This document shows positions 34,421 to 41,789 of a DNA stretch of 64,000 nt, piece by piece. Within the stretch, counting starts at the first letter, position 1, and each line of letters starts with the position of its first letter. Made by a program: the position numbers and the translations under genes. Under the pieces are notes generated by a model. It was not told the origin of the DNA. It was given only the letters and a program-made list of their open reading frames with translations, and searched no databases. This stretch comes from Limnohabitans_A sp048020265 (lineage in GTDB: Bacteria > Pseudomonadota > Gammaproteobacteria > Burkholderiales > Burkholderiaceae_C): contig NZ_CP171843.1 of the NCBI RefSeq assembly GCF_048020265.1, positions 124,001-188,000 on the forward strand, written 5' to 3'.

Positions 34421-34536
34421 TGCCTGATGACCATAGCAAGTTGGTCCCACTCCTTCCCATCTCGAACAGGACAGTGAAACGACTTAGCGCCGATGATAGT
34501 GCGGATTCCCGTGTGAAAGTAGGACATCGTCAGGCT
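34421..34536 (+). rRNA. rrf: 5S ribosomal RNA, operon 2
   Basis: Same 5S gene as in operon 1, with paired ends TGCCTGATGAC / GTCAGGCT. Confidence 0.93.
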
Positions 34537-34547
34537 TCTAACAGCCC

Positions 34548-34578
34548 AAAACGCCTCACCGTTCGGTGAGGCGTTTTT
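34548..34578 (+). terminator. Terminator of rRNA operon 2
   Basis: Same 14-base stem as in operon 1, but followed by five T and different downstream text (GCTTTGTGCTTC). This marks the right edge of the tandem repeat. Confidence 0.9.
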
Positions 34579-34640
34579 GCTTTGTGCTTCGTGTTTCATA
34601 GCGTAGCTGAACCCACTCTCTTTACCGATTAATCTAGACC

Positions 34641-35167
34641 TGGCATTCCCCCAAATCAGTAGACAAATAATGATGTCAAAACTGAAGAGGAGCCATGCAA
34701 ATGCAACGAACGAAATATGCCGCCGAGTTCAAGTCCGAGGCGGTCAAACAAGTCATCGATAAAGGGCACCCAGTCGTCGATGTGGCCAAGCGGCTTGGAA
34801 TTCCCGAGGGGGTTCTGTACAGCTGGGTCAACAAGTTCAAAAAGTCAGACGCACCCCAGTCAGGTGACCTCAAGGCGCTGCAAGCCGAGATGGTCAAGAT
34901 CAAAGCTGAACTCAGGCGAACCATAGAGGAGCGCGACATCCTAAAAAAGGCCGCAGCGTACTTTGCCAAGCAGTCCGGGTGAAGTACGCGTTCATGCAGG
35001 CACACCATCGCCAGTTTCGTCTCACCAGCATGTGTCGCGTCCTGAAAGTGCACCGCAGCGGCTATTACGCCTGGCTGCGTGAGCCATTGTCAGCGCGGGC
35101 TAAAGCCAATGAAAAGTTGACCACGCAGATTCGGGAGTTTTATGAGCAAAGCATGGGCATCTATGGC
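34641..35167 (+). mobile_element. Truncated IS3-family element (left part)
   Basis: Carries a complete orfA and the first 60 or so codons of orfB, then stops at the left end of the second insertion sequence. The left limit is uncertain; TGGCATTCCCCCAAATCAG at 34641 is the likely terminal repeat. The remainder of orfB is not found on the far side of the second element, so the right part was deleted. Confidence 0.75.
34695..34982 (+). CDS. IS3-family transposase OrfA, first element
   Basis: 95 residues. The N-terminal helix-turn-helix of the IS3 OrfA type is visible in FKSEAVKQVIDKGHPVVDVA and WVNKFKK. A C-terminal leucine-zipper-like helix contains ALQAEMVKIKAELRRTIEER and ends DILKKAAAYFAKQSG. 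GAGGAG lies two bases before the ATG. OrfA binds the IS ends. Because its partner is broken, it is probably inactive alone but could act as a repressor or in trans. Confidence 0.9.
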   Translation: MQMQRTKYAAEFKSEAVKQVIDKGHPVVDVAKRLGIPEGVLYSWVNKFKKSDAPQSGDLKALQAEMVKIKAELRRTIEERDILKKAAAYFAKQSG

Positions 35168-35170
35168 TGA
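34979..35170 (+). pseudogene. IS3-family transposase OrfB, 5' remnant
   Basis: Begins at a GTG overlapping the orfA stop (GTGA). About 63 codons remain, with the IS3 OrfB opening FRLTSMCRVLKVHRSGYYAW. The frame then runs into the end of the next element, whose TGA stops it right after MGIYG. The DDE catalytic domain is entirely missing, so no active transposase can be made. Confidence 0.88.
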
Positions 35171-35217
35171 ATCGCCCCGGGTTTTGAGGAGGCTCCACAC
35201 TTTGAGAAGATGGAGCC

Positions 35218-35544
35218 ATGAGCAAGAAATCGAACCGTTTTTCACCCGAAGTGCGCGAACGCGCTGTCCGCATGGTGCTCGAGCACCGTGGCGAGTACCC
35301 ATCCCTTTGGGCCACCATTGAGTCCATTGCCCCCAAGATCGGGTGTGTGCCGCAAACCCTCAACGACTGGGTTCGCCAGCACGAGGTTGACGAAGGCATG
35401 CGCGATGGCGTCAGCTCTGATGAGCGCGCCCGCATCAAAGACCTCGAACGCGAAGTCAAGGAACTGCGCAAAGCCAACGAAATCCTCAAACTGGCGAGCG
35501 CTTTTTTTGCCCAGGCGGAGCTCGACCGCCGACTCAAGTCTTAA
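35218..35544 (+). CDS. IS3-family transposase OrfA, second element
   Basis: 108 residues with the helix-turn-helix VRERAVRMVLEHRGEYPSLW, QTLNDWVRQHE and a leucine-zipper-like helix ARIKDLEREVKELRKANEIL, ending FFAQAELDRRLKS. The orfB frame is -1 relative to this gene and open from at least 35463. A run of seven T at 35502-35508 in the overlap could allow -1 slippage to make an OrfAB fusion spanning 35218-36455. Confidence 0.92.
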   Translation: MSKKSNRFSPEVRERAVRMVLEHRGEYPSLWATIESIAPKIGCVPQTLNDWVRQHEVDEGMRDGVSSDERARIKDLEREVKELRKANEILKLASAFFAQAELDRRLKS

Positions 35545-35597
35545 GGGACTTTGTTGATCAAAACCGTCACGCCTACGGGGTCGAGCCGATTTGCAAC

Positions 35598-36455
35598 GTG
35601 CTGCAAATCGCCCCTTCTGGCTACAGGTGCCATGCTGCCCGCCAACGCAAGCCCGAGCTGCTTTGCGCCCGGACCAAACGCGATGAAGCCCTGATCCCGC
35701 AAATCCAAGCCGTCTGGCAGGCCAATATGCAGGTCTACGGCGCAGACAAGGTCTGGCACCAGATGAATCGTGAAGGAACCAAGGTGGCGCGCTGCACGGT
35801 CGAGCGGCTCATGAAGCGCATGGGATTGCACGGCGTTCGCCGGGGCAAGGTCGTGCAAACCACCGTCTCGGACAAAGCCGCGCCATGCCCGCTGGACCGG
35901 GTCAATCGCCAGTTCAAAGCAGAGCGTCCAAACCAACTGTGGGTGTCGGACTTCACCTATGTCAGCACCTGGCAGGGCTGGCAATACGTGGCCTTTGTGA
36001 TCGACGTGTTTGCACGGCGCATCGTGGGCTGGCGGGTGAGCAGTTCGATGCGTACTGACTTTGTGTTGGATGCCCTGGAGCAAGCCTTGTTCGACAGACA
36101 ACCTGAACGCTCAGATGCATTGATACATCACTCGGACAGGGGGTCTCAATATGTTTCCATTCTCTACACCGAACGCCTGGCCCAAGCTGGGATAGAGCCA
36201 TCGGTGGGCAGCCGTGGCGACAGCTACGACAACGCGCTGGCCGAGACGATCAATGGGCTGTACAAGGCCGAATTGATACACCGCCGTGCACCCTGGAAAA
36301 CCAAGGAGGCACTGGAACTGGCAACCCTGGAATGGGTGGCTTGGTTCAACCACCACCGACTGCTGAGCTCGATTGGGTATATTCCACCGGCTGAAGCTGA
36401 GGTGAACTACTACCGGCAGCTAGCCGGGAAGCACGAGACCGAGGTCTCAACTTAA
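35598..36455 (+). CDS. IS3-family transposase OrfB (DDE integrase), second element
   Basis: 285 residues from a GTG at 35598, although the frame is open upstream and encodes the usual OrfB start (LRDFVDQNRHAYGVEPICNV), so a frameshifted fusion is the likelier product. The DDE core is complete: WVSDFTYVST (first Asp), LIHHSDRGSQY (second Asp) and GDSYDNALAETINGLYKAEL (Glu, about 35 residues on). The ending WFNHHRLLSSIGYIPPAEAE is typical. Nothing suggests inactivation. Confidence 0.93.
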   Translation: MLQIAPSGYRCHAARQRKPELLCARTKRDEALIPQIQAVWQANMQVYGADKVWHQMNREGTKVARCTVERLMKRMGLHGVRRGKVVQTTVSDKAAPCPLDRVNRQFKAERPNQLWVSDFTYVSTWQGWQYVAFVIDVFARRIVGWRVSSSMRTDFVLDALEQALFDRQPERSDALIHHSDRGSQYVSILYTERLAQAGIEPSVGSRGDSYDNALAETINGLYKAELIHRRAPWKTKEALELATLEWVAWFNHHRLLSSIGYIPPAEAEVNYYRQLAGKHETEVST

Positions 36456-36534
36456 ACCAACTGGCCTCCACGAAACCCGGGGCGATTTAAACACGTGCCT
36501 ATTTCCCAGTTGAAGGAATACCGACGTGACTGTT

Positions 36535-37099
36535 TCAGGCGGCTAACTCAAAAGGTGCTGTGGTGCCAAATCGACTGGTTTGATAAATGAGCGGTGGCTT
36601 GTTTTCTGAGAATCCACAGCGTTCCACTTCTCCCACGAAAATCACATGGTCGCCTTCCTCATATCGGCTGCGGTTGTGACATTCAAACCAGGCAAGTGCA
36701 CCTTTCAAAATGGGCAAACCGACTTGGCCCAAGCTGTAATCAGTTTGGGCAAAACGGTCGCCCTTGCCCGATGCAAAACGTTGGCACAAAGTGAGCTGAT
36801 CTGCTGCCAGAACATTCACCACGTAGTGTGTGCTTGCACGTAATGCTGGCAAGTTGCTGGAGTGCAGTCCGAGACTCCACAAGATCAAAGGCGGTGAGAG
36901 CGAGACGGAGTTGAATGAGCTGATGGTCATGCCCACAAAGTGGCTGCCTTGAGCATCACATTTGGCGTTGTCTGACGCAAACGCGGTGATGACGGCCACA
37001 CCTGTCGCAAAACGCGACAAAGCTGTTTTGAAGTGTGGGGTTTCAAAGTCAGGCGCCCGCGGATGGATGGCAGTTGTCGTTCGGGTAAGAGAAATCATC
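36535..37099 (-). CDS. Flavin reductase-like protein (FMN-binding split barrel)
   Basis: 187 residues. Residues about 20-180 fit the flavin reductase-like domain: FKTALSRFATGVAVITAF, GMTISSFNSVSLSPPLILWS, THYVVNVLAADQ and HVIFVGEVERCGFSENKPPL. Such proteins supply reduced FMN/FAD to two-component monooxygenases such as 4-hydroxyphenylacetate hydroxylase, using NAD(P)H. No oxygenase partner is adjacent; it may lie on the side lost next to the insertion sequences. The ATG at 37099 begins MISLTRTTT. It is divergent from the binding-protein gene. Confidence 0.88.
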
Positions 37100-37227
37100 G
37101 GCCTATTATCGATGAAGCCTTTTAACAGGGACAAACCCTTAAAAGCAGCCCCTTTCTTCGCTTGGGTGACAGCGTTTGCAAGCCTGCATGGCATCATCAT
37201 TTGATACATCAAAACAAGGAGATACGC

Positions 37228-38238
37228 ATGGTTCAACTCACACGCCATTACACCCGCCGCCCTGTTTTGGCTATGGCGGCTGCCATCTTGTTGTCGACCA
37301 CGTCGGCAGTCTGGGCGCAAACCGCCTGGCCCAACAAACCGGTCAAGATCGTGGTGCCCTTTGCCCCCGGTGGCACCACCGACATCCTGGCTCGCGCCAT
37401 CGCGCCGGACCTTGCCAAGGCCTTTGGCCAGCAGTTTGTGGTGGAGAACAAAGGCGGCGCTGGCGGCAACCTGGGGGCCGAACAAGTGGCCAAGTCGGCG
37501 GGCGATGGCTACACCCTGCTCATGGGCACGGTGGGCACGCACGGTATCAACCGCGCCCTGTACAGCAAGCTGCCCTATGACCCCTTCAAGGATTTTGTGC
37601 CGATCACCCTGGTGGCGGGCGTGCCCAACGTGATGGTGGTCAACGCCGAGAAAGCCGCCGCCAACAAAATCAACAACGTCAAGGATTTCATCCAGTACGC
37701 CAAGGCCAACCCCGGCAAGCTGAACATGGCCTCCAGCGGCAACGGCACCTCGATCCATCTGGCGGGTGAGTTGTTCAAGTCGCAAACCGGCACCTTCATG
37801 GCGCACATCCCATATCGTGGTTCCGGCCCCGCCTTGCTGGACTTGGCGGGCGGCAGCATGGATGTGATGTTCGACAACCTGCCCTCGGCCATGCAACTCA
37901 TCAAGGCGGGCAAACTCAAGGCCCTGGCCGTGACCAGCAGCCAGCGCTCGGCCGCATTGCCTGACTTGCCGACCGTGGAAGAAGCGGGTGGCCTTAAAGG
38001 CTTTGAAGCCAGCAGCTGGTTCGGTTTGTTGGCCCCTGCCGGCACACCTGCCGATGTGGTCAGCCGCATCCAGCAAGAAGTCGCCAAGTCGCTCGCCACA
38101 CCTGCGATGAAAGAGCGCCTGGCCACTTTGGGTGCGATCCCCAGCGGCAACACGCCCGCGCAATTTGCCGCGCTGATTGAGGCCGAACACAAGAAGTGGG
38201 CCGAGGTGGTCAAAGCCTCGGGTGCCAAGGTCGACTGA
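37228..38238 (+). CDS. TctC/Bug-family periplasmic solute-binding protein, second
   Basis: 336 residues. A Tat-independent signal peptide with a basic start ends SAVWAQ near residue 30. Signature text follows: KPVKIVVPFAPGGTTDILAR, FVVENKGGAGGNLGAEQVAK and PDLPTVEEAGGLKGFEASSW. AAGGAG is six bases before the ATG. Its stop overlaps the start of the next gene (TGATG), so a dehalogenase-like hydrolase is made with it. That coupling suggests the bound solute may be a substrate of the hydrolase, for example a haloacid (inference). No TctA/TctB genes are nearby. Confidence 0.92.
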   Translation: MVQLTRHYTRRPVLAMAAAILLSTTSAVWAQTAWPNKPVKIVVPFAPGGTTDILARAIAPDLAKAFGQQFVVENKGGAGGNLGAEQVAKSAGDGYTLLMGTVGTHGINRALYSKLPYDPFKDFVPITLVAGVPNVMVVNAEKAAANKINNVKDFIQYAKANPGKLNMASSGNGTSIHLAGELFKSQTGTFMAHIPYRGSGPALLDLAGGSMDVMFDNLPSAMQLIKAGKLKALAVTSSQRSAALPDLPTVEEAGGLKGFEASSWFGLLAPAGTPADVVSRIQQEVAKSLATPAMKERLATLGAIPSGNTPAQFAALIEAEHKKWAEVVKASGAKVD

Positions 38239-39209
38239 TGGCCTGGTTTGAAGGCTTCGAGCGGCAAACGCGCACAGTGGCGGGCTTGCCTGTCTGCTTT
38301 CGGCAATCGGCTGATTGGGCGGCGCAATCTCATCTGCCCGTGCTGGTCTTGCTGCACGGCTTTCCGCAAACCCATGTCATGTGGCACCGCGTCGCGCAAA
38401 ACCTGCGCGGCCGTTACCGCTTGGTGATGCCCGACTTGCGGGGCTATGGCGATTCGTCGCACGCCGTGGGCGACGCCGAGCATGCGCACTACAGCAAACG
38501 CGCCATGGCGCAAGAAGTGGTGGGTCTGCTCGATGCACTGGGTGTGGACGACTTCTTTTTGTGCGGTCACGACCGTGGCGGGCGCGTGGCGCACCGTCTG
38601 GCGCTGGACCATGCGTCGCGTGTGCACAAGTTGTGCGTGATCGACATCGCGCCGACGCTGGACATGTACAGCGGCCACTGGGGCAAAACGCCCGAGGTCT
38701 CTGGCACGGTGGCCGACCCGTACTTTGCCTTTGCGCAGGCCTATTACCACTGGTTCCACCTGACTCAACCCGCGCCCTTGCCCGAGTTCATGATCGGCGG
38801 CAACCCCAAGGCCTATCTGCACGCCAAGCTCGGCGGCTGGGGCAGCCAAAGCATGGGCTACATCGAGCCTGAAGCCTTGGCCGAATACGAGCGCGCTTTT
38901 TGCAACCCGGCACTCAACGACAAGGGCTGGCCCGCCGCCATCCACAGCGCGGCCGAAGACTACCGAGCCAGTGCAGGCATCGACCTGCAGCACGACCGTG
39001 AAAGCCGAGCGCGCGGCGACAAAATCGCTTGCGACACCTTGGTGTTGTGGGGTAGCCGGGGCGTGGTCAACCGCATGTTCAAACCGGTTGAGTTGTGGCA
39101 GGCGCAATGCGCGGGCCATGTGGCAGGTCAGGTCATGCCCTCCGGGCATTTCATCCCTGAAGAATTGCCCGAAGCCACCAGCGACGCGCTGACGCAGTGG
39201 ATGGTGTGA
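38238..39209 (+). CDS. Alpha/beta hydrolase, fluoroacetate/haloacetate dehalogenase-like
   Basis: 323 residues, no signal peptide. It has the oxyanion-hole motif HGFP (40-43), DLRGYGDS, and the nucleophile segment GHDRGGRVAHRLALDH. Residues known from fluoroacetate dehalogenase all have counterparts: Asp112, Arg113 and Arg116 (nucleophile and carboxylate clamp), Asp136 and His304 (acid and base), His171-Trp172 and Tyr242 (halide pocket). EDYRASAGIDLQHD also matches haloacetate dehalogenase H-1. Family members cleave C-F or C-Cl in haloacetates to glycolate. It is translationally coupled to the TctC gene before it. Epoxide hydrolase relatives are the main alternative. Confidence 0.82.
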   Translation: MAWFEGFERQTRTVAGLPVCFRQSADWAAQSHLPVLVLLHGFPQTHVMWHRVAQNLRGRYRLVMPDLRGYGDSSHAVGDAEHAHYSKRAMAQEVVGLLDALGVDDFFLCGHDRGGRVAHRLALDHASRVHKLCVIDIAPTLDMYSGHWGKTPEVSGTVADPYFAFAQAYYHWFHLTQPAPLPEFMIGGNPKAYLHAKLGGWGSQSMGYIEPEALAEYERAFCNPALNDKGWPAAIHSAAEDYRASAGIDLQHDRESRARGDKIACDTLVLWGSRGVVNRMFKPVELWQAQCAGHVAGQVMPSGHFIPEELPEATSDALTQWMV

Positions 39210-39221
39210 CGGCTTTTAGCC

Positions 39222-39998
39222 TCAAGCCCCGCAGCACTTCTTGTATTTCTTGCCGCTGCCGCAACTGCAAGCATCGTTGCGCCCGGGCGTGGCTTCCTTG
39301 ATGACCTGGGTCACACGCGGGCCGATGTTGCGCCAGATTTCACGCAGGTCGTACACCGCCCACAGCGCTTCGCCGTAGGCATTCAGACGTTCCTCGCTCA
39401 CGCTGGGTGGGCCGTCTTCAGACAGGGCGGACAGCGTGGGCACCGCGTCATCGTCTTCGGTCAGGGCCACGATGGCTTCGAGCGACAGGTCGTGCCACTT
39501 GGCGGCGTCCTTGTCCTTGGGTGTGGCCCACTCGTCAGGCCAGTTTTCCACTGCAAACATGAAGCCCAGCGCCCACACTTGCGCAAACGACGGGATCTCG
39601 CTGTCCTCGATTTCTTCGCGCTCTTCGGGTGGCAGCGACGCGATCGCGCCGCGCACGTCCATCACCTCGGGGGCATAGGCCTTGTCGTCGTCCAGTGCTT
39701 CCACCGGGGTGTCCAGCGCGAGCTTGATCTCGTCAAAACGGCGTTGCCACAAGGCCATGAACTGCTGACGCTGGGCTTCGTCGGCAAAGCTGCCGCCCTC
39801 GGGCTCGTCCGGATCAATACCCAGCAGCATGGGCAGCCATTCGCTGTCGGGAATGGCGCGGCGGCAACACACCAGTGCGGCCAGGAAGCCTTCGCAAAAC
39901 TCCCACTGCGGCGTCTCTTCAAAGCGCTCGCGCAGGTCGTCGAGGATGTTGTCCAGGGTGTCAAAGTCTTCGGCTTCCAAGCCAGCGGAGGTGTTCAT
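39222..39998 (-). CDS. UPF0149/YecA-like protein with C-terminal SEC-C zinc motif
   Basis: 258 residues, strongly acidic. An N-terminal UPF0149-type helical domain contains WEFCEGFLAALVCCRRAIP and FMFAVENWPDEWA. The last 20 residues are the zinc-binding SEC-C motif, GRNDACSCGSGKKYKKCCG, as at the SecA tail. YecA-type proteins have been linked to ribosome or SecB contacts, but the role is not settled. AAGGAA precedes the ATG. It is the last of six close minus-strand genes that begin with lptA. Confidence 0.9.
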   Translation of the reverse strand: MNTSAGLEAEDFDTLDNILDDLRERFEETPQWEFCEGFLAALVCCRRAIPDSEWLPMLLGIDPDEPEGGSFADEAQRQQFMALWQRRFDEIKLALDTPVEALDDDKAYAPEVMDVRGAIASLPPEEREEIEDSEIPSFAQVWALGFMFAVENWPDEWATPKDKDAAKWHDLSLEAIVALTEDDDAVPTLSALSEDGPPSVSEERLNAYGEALWAVYDLREIWRNIGPRVTQVIKEATPGRNDACSCGSGKKYKKCCGA

Positions 39999-40016
39999 GG
40001 GGTGTTCCTTCAGAAA

Positions 40017-40466
40017 TCAGACGGCATCAAACGCCGTCACGCAGGGGTTGAGGGTCACGCCGCAGCGCTCGAGGCGCTTTTTCATGCAGAGCACTTGCGC
40101 GTCTTTGCTGTGCAGAGCGGCGGTGTGTTGCACGGCCAGGTCGATGAATTTTTGGTCGTCGGCGTCTTTGCAGGCGTAGGGGGCTTTGGGCGCGTCGGGT
40201 TGCAGTTGGGCCCAGCGGTCAAAGTTGCCCAGCACGGCGCTGGCGGGCAGTTGGCGGTGCGTCAGGCGTTTGGCAATTTGTGGGTAGGCCAGCACGCGGG
40301 CCAGCTCTTCGCGCATGGCGGCGGTGGCCAGCCATTGCGTGCTGCCGCTCTCTAAGCTGGTGCGCAGGGCTTCGGCCTGGGGCTCGTCAAACACCCACAG
40401 GTCGAGCACGATGTTGGTGTCCAGCACGCGGCGCACCGGGGTGCTCACACTCGCACTCACACTCAT
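40017..40466 (-). CDS. PIN-domain protein (COG1569-like putative ribonuclease)
   Basis: 149 residues. The PIN fold is indicated by VRRVLDTNIVLDLWVF (Asp16), MREELARVLAYP (Glu53/54), CKDADDQKFIDLAVQ (Asp104, Asp109) and HSKDAQVL (Asp122), the acidic set that binds metal. PIN proteins cut RNA, often as toxins, but no antitoxin gene is beside it. Its ATG overlaps the methyltransferase stop (ATGA), and an SEC-C protein gene follows 18 bases on. That context suggests an RNA-related housekeeping role rather than a toxin (inference). Confidence 0.85.
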   Translation of the reverse strand: MSVSASVSTPVRRVLDTNIVLDLWVFDEPQAEALRTSLESGSTQWLATAAMREELARVLAYPQIAKRLTHRQLPASAVLGNFDRWAQLQPDAPKAPYACKDADDQKFIDLAVQHTAALHSKDAQVLCMKKRLERCGVTLNPCVTAFDAV

Positions 40467-41779
40467 GAGGCAGGCGTTCCGGCATCCCCTGTTTTGTCGG
40501 CAGAGGCGTCGCTCGGTGTGCGCTTCAAGCTGCCCTTGATCATGTCAAAGCGGAACAGGCGGCACTCGATGGGGCCGTTCCACATGGGTACGCGGCGCGA
40601 TTCTTTGAGGCGCATTTTGCTGGGCAGCTTCAGGTCGGGCGTGAGCATCCAGGCGCTCCAGCCGCTGTAGTTTTTCTTCCAGTGGCTGGCCAGTTGGGCA
40701 AAAAAGTCGCTGCCGTCGTCGGTCTGGGCGGTTTCGCGGTGGTGGCTGGGGGCGGCGGCTCGGGTGCTTGAACGCGCATTGGCCAGTGCGCCCGGCTGGA
40801 AGCTGTCGCGCCCACGCCCGGCCACACCCGCTGCGGCAATGCGCTCGCCATAGGGCGGGTTGAGCAGCATGATGCCGGGCATCTCGCAAGGCGGCATGCG
40901 TTGCAGTGCATCCCCGCCCCGGAACTCGATCACGCCCGACACGCCTGCACGCTCGGCATTGCGCTCGGCAAAGTCAACCATGCGGAAGGCCACATCACTG
41001 CCAAAGATGGGGGCGGTGGGCTCGTGTTCGTGGTCGCGGGCTTCTTCGATCAGGCCTTGCCAGACGTGGTTCTGGAACGGCAGCAATTTCTCGAAGCCAA
41101 AGCGGCGCTGCAAACCAGGCGCGATGCCGCAGGCGATTTGCGCCGCTTCGATTGGGATGGTGCCGCTGCCGCAGCAGGGGTCGTACAGGGGTACGGTGGC
41201 GTCCCAGCCACTGGCCGCGATCATGGCGGCGGCCAGGGTTTCCTTCAAAGGCGCGTCGCCCTTGTCGGTGCGCCAACCGCGCTTGAACAGCGGCTCGCCT
41301 GAGGTGTCGATGTAGAGCGTGGCCGTTTCGGGCGTCAGGTGCGCGTAGATGCGCACGTCGGGCCAGCTGGTGTCCACGCTGGGGCGCTCGCCGCGTTTGG
41401 CGCGAAAACGGTCGGCCACCGCGTCCTTGATTTTGAGCGCGGCAAAGTTCAGGCTGGTCAGCGGGCTGTGCTGCGCGGTGATGTCGATCTTGAAAGTCTG
41501 TTTGGGCGTGAACCAGATTTCCCAGGCCACTTCGCTGGCGGCGTTGTACAGGTCGTTTTCGTTGCGGTAGTCGGTGACCGACAGCTGCACCAGCACGCGC
41601 TGGGTCAGGCGGCTGTGCAGGTTGATGCGCATGGCGTCGCGCCAGGACGCCCGGGCCATCACGCCGCCGCGGCCCGTGAGCAGGTCGTGGCCCGTCAGGC
41701 CCGTGATGGCGTGTACCTCGTCGGCCAAGAAGCCCTCAACGCCCGCGGCGCAAGGCATGAACAGGTTCAATGAATTCAC
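40463..41779 (-). CDS. THUMP-domain class I rRNA methyltransferase (RlmL N-domain/YpsC-like)
   Basis: 438 residues from a GTG at 41779 (GAGAG seven bases upstream), which keeps the usual start NLFMPCAAGVEGFLADEV; the first ATG lies at 41758. After the THUMP domain (about 40-160) comes the UPF0020 methyltransferase domain with LYDPCCGSGTIPIEAAQIA and the N6/N2-type motif LLNPPYGERI. E. coli RlmL methylates G2445 of 23S rRNA; this protein corresponds to its N-terminal half only. A low-complexity insert follows NPPYGER. It starts 10 bases after rpoN. Confidence 0.88.
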   Translation of the reverse strand: MNSLNLFMPCAAGVEGFLADEVHAITGLTGHDLLTGRGGVMARASWRDAMRINLHSRLTQRVLVQLSVTDYRNENDLYNAASEVAWEIWFTPKQTFKIDITAQHSPLTSLNFAALKIKDAVADRFRAKRGERPSVDTSWPDVRIYAHLTPETATLYIDTSGEPLFKRGWRTDKGDAPLKETLAAAMIAASGWDATVPLYDPCCGSGTIPIEAAQIACGIAPGLQRRFGFEKLLPFQNHVWQGLIEEARDHEHEPTAPIFGSDVAFRMVDFAERNAERAGVSGVIEFRGGDALQRMPPCEMPGIMLLNPPYGERIAAAGVAGRGRDSFQPGALANARSSTRAAAPSHHRETAQTDDGSDFFAQLASHWKKNYSGWSAWMLTPDLKLPSKMRLKESRRVPMWNGPIECRLFRFDMIKGSLKRTPSDASADKTGDAGTPAS

Positions 41780-41789
41780 TCAAATACTC

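Larger units (their letters stand above)
35168..36489 (+). mobile_element. IS3-family insertion sequence, apparently complete
   Basis: About 1322 bases. Imperfect terminal inverted repeats are visible: left TGAATCGCCCCGGGTTTTGA, right (complement) TAAATCGCCCCGGGTTTCGT, both continuing to GGAGGC. It holds orfA and orfB with an intact DDE set. The flanks are GGC on the left and AAC on the right, so no 3-base target duplication is seen. This fits an insertion followed by an adjacent deletion that removed the rest of the first element. Confidence 0.88.

Noticed and set aside
36535..38190. Minus-strand frame joining the flavin reductase with 360 upstream codons
   Set aside because: The upstream part is antisense to the TctC gene. 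The flavin reductase domain begins at the ATG at 37099.
39222..40466. PIN plus SEC-C gene as a toxin-antitoxin pair
   Set aside because: The SEC-C protein is a 258-residue UPF0149-type protein without a DNA-binding domain, and the genes are part of a longer housekeeping array.
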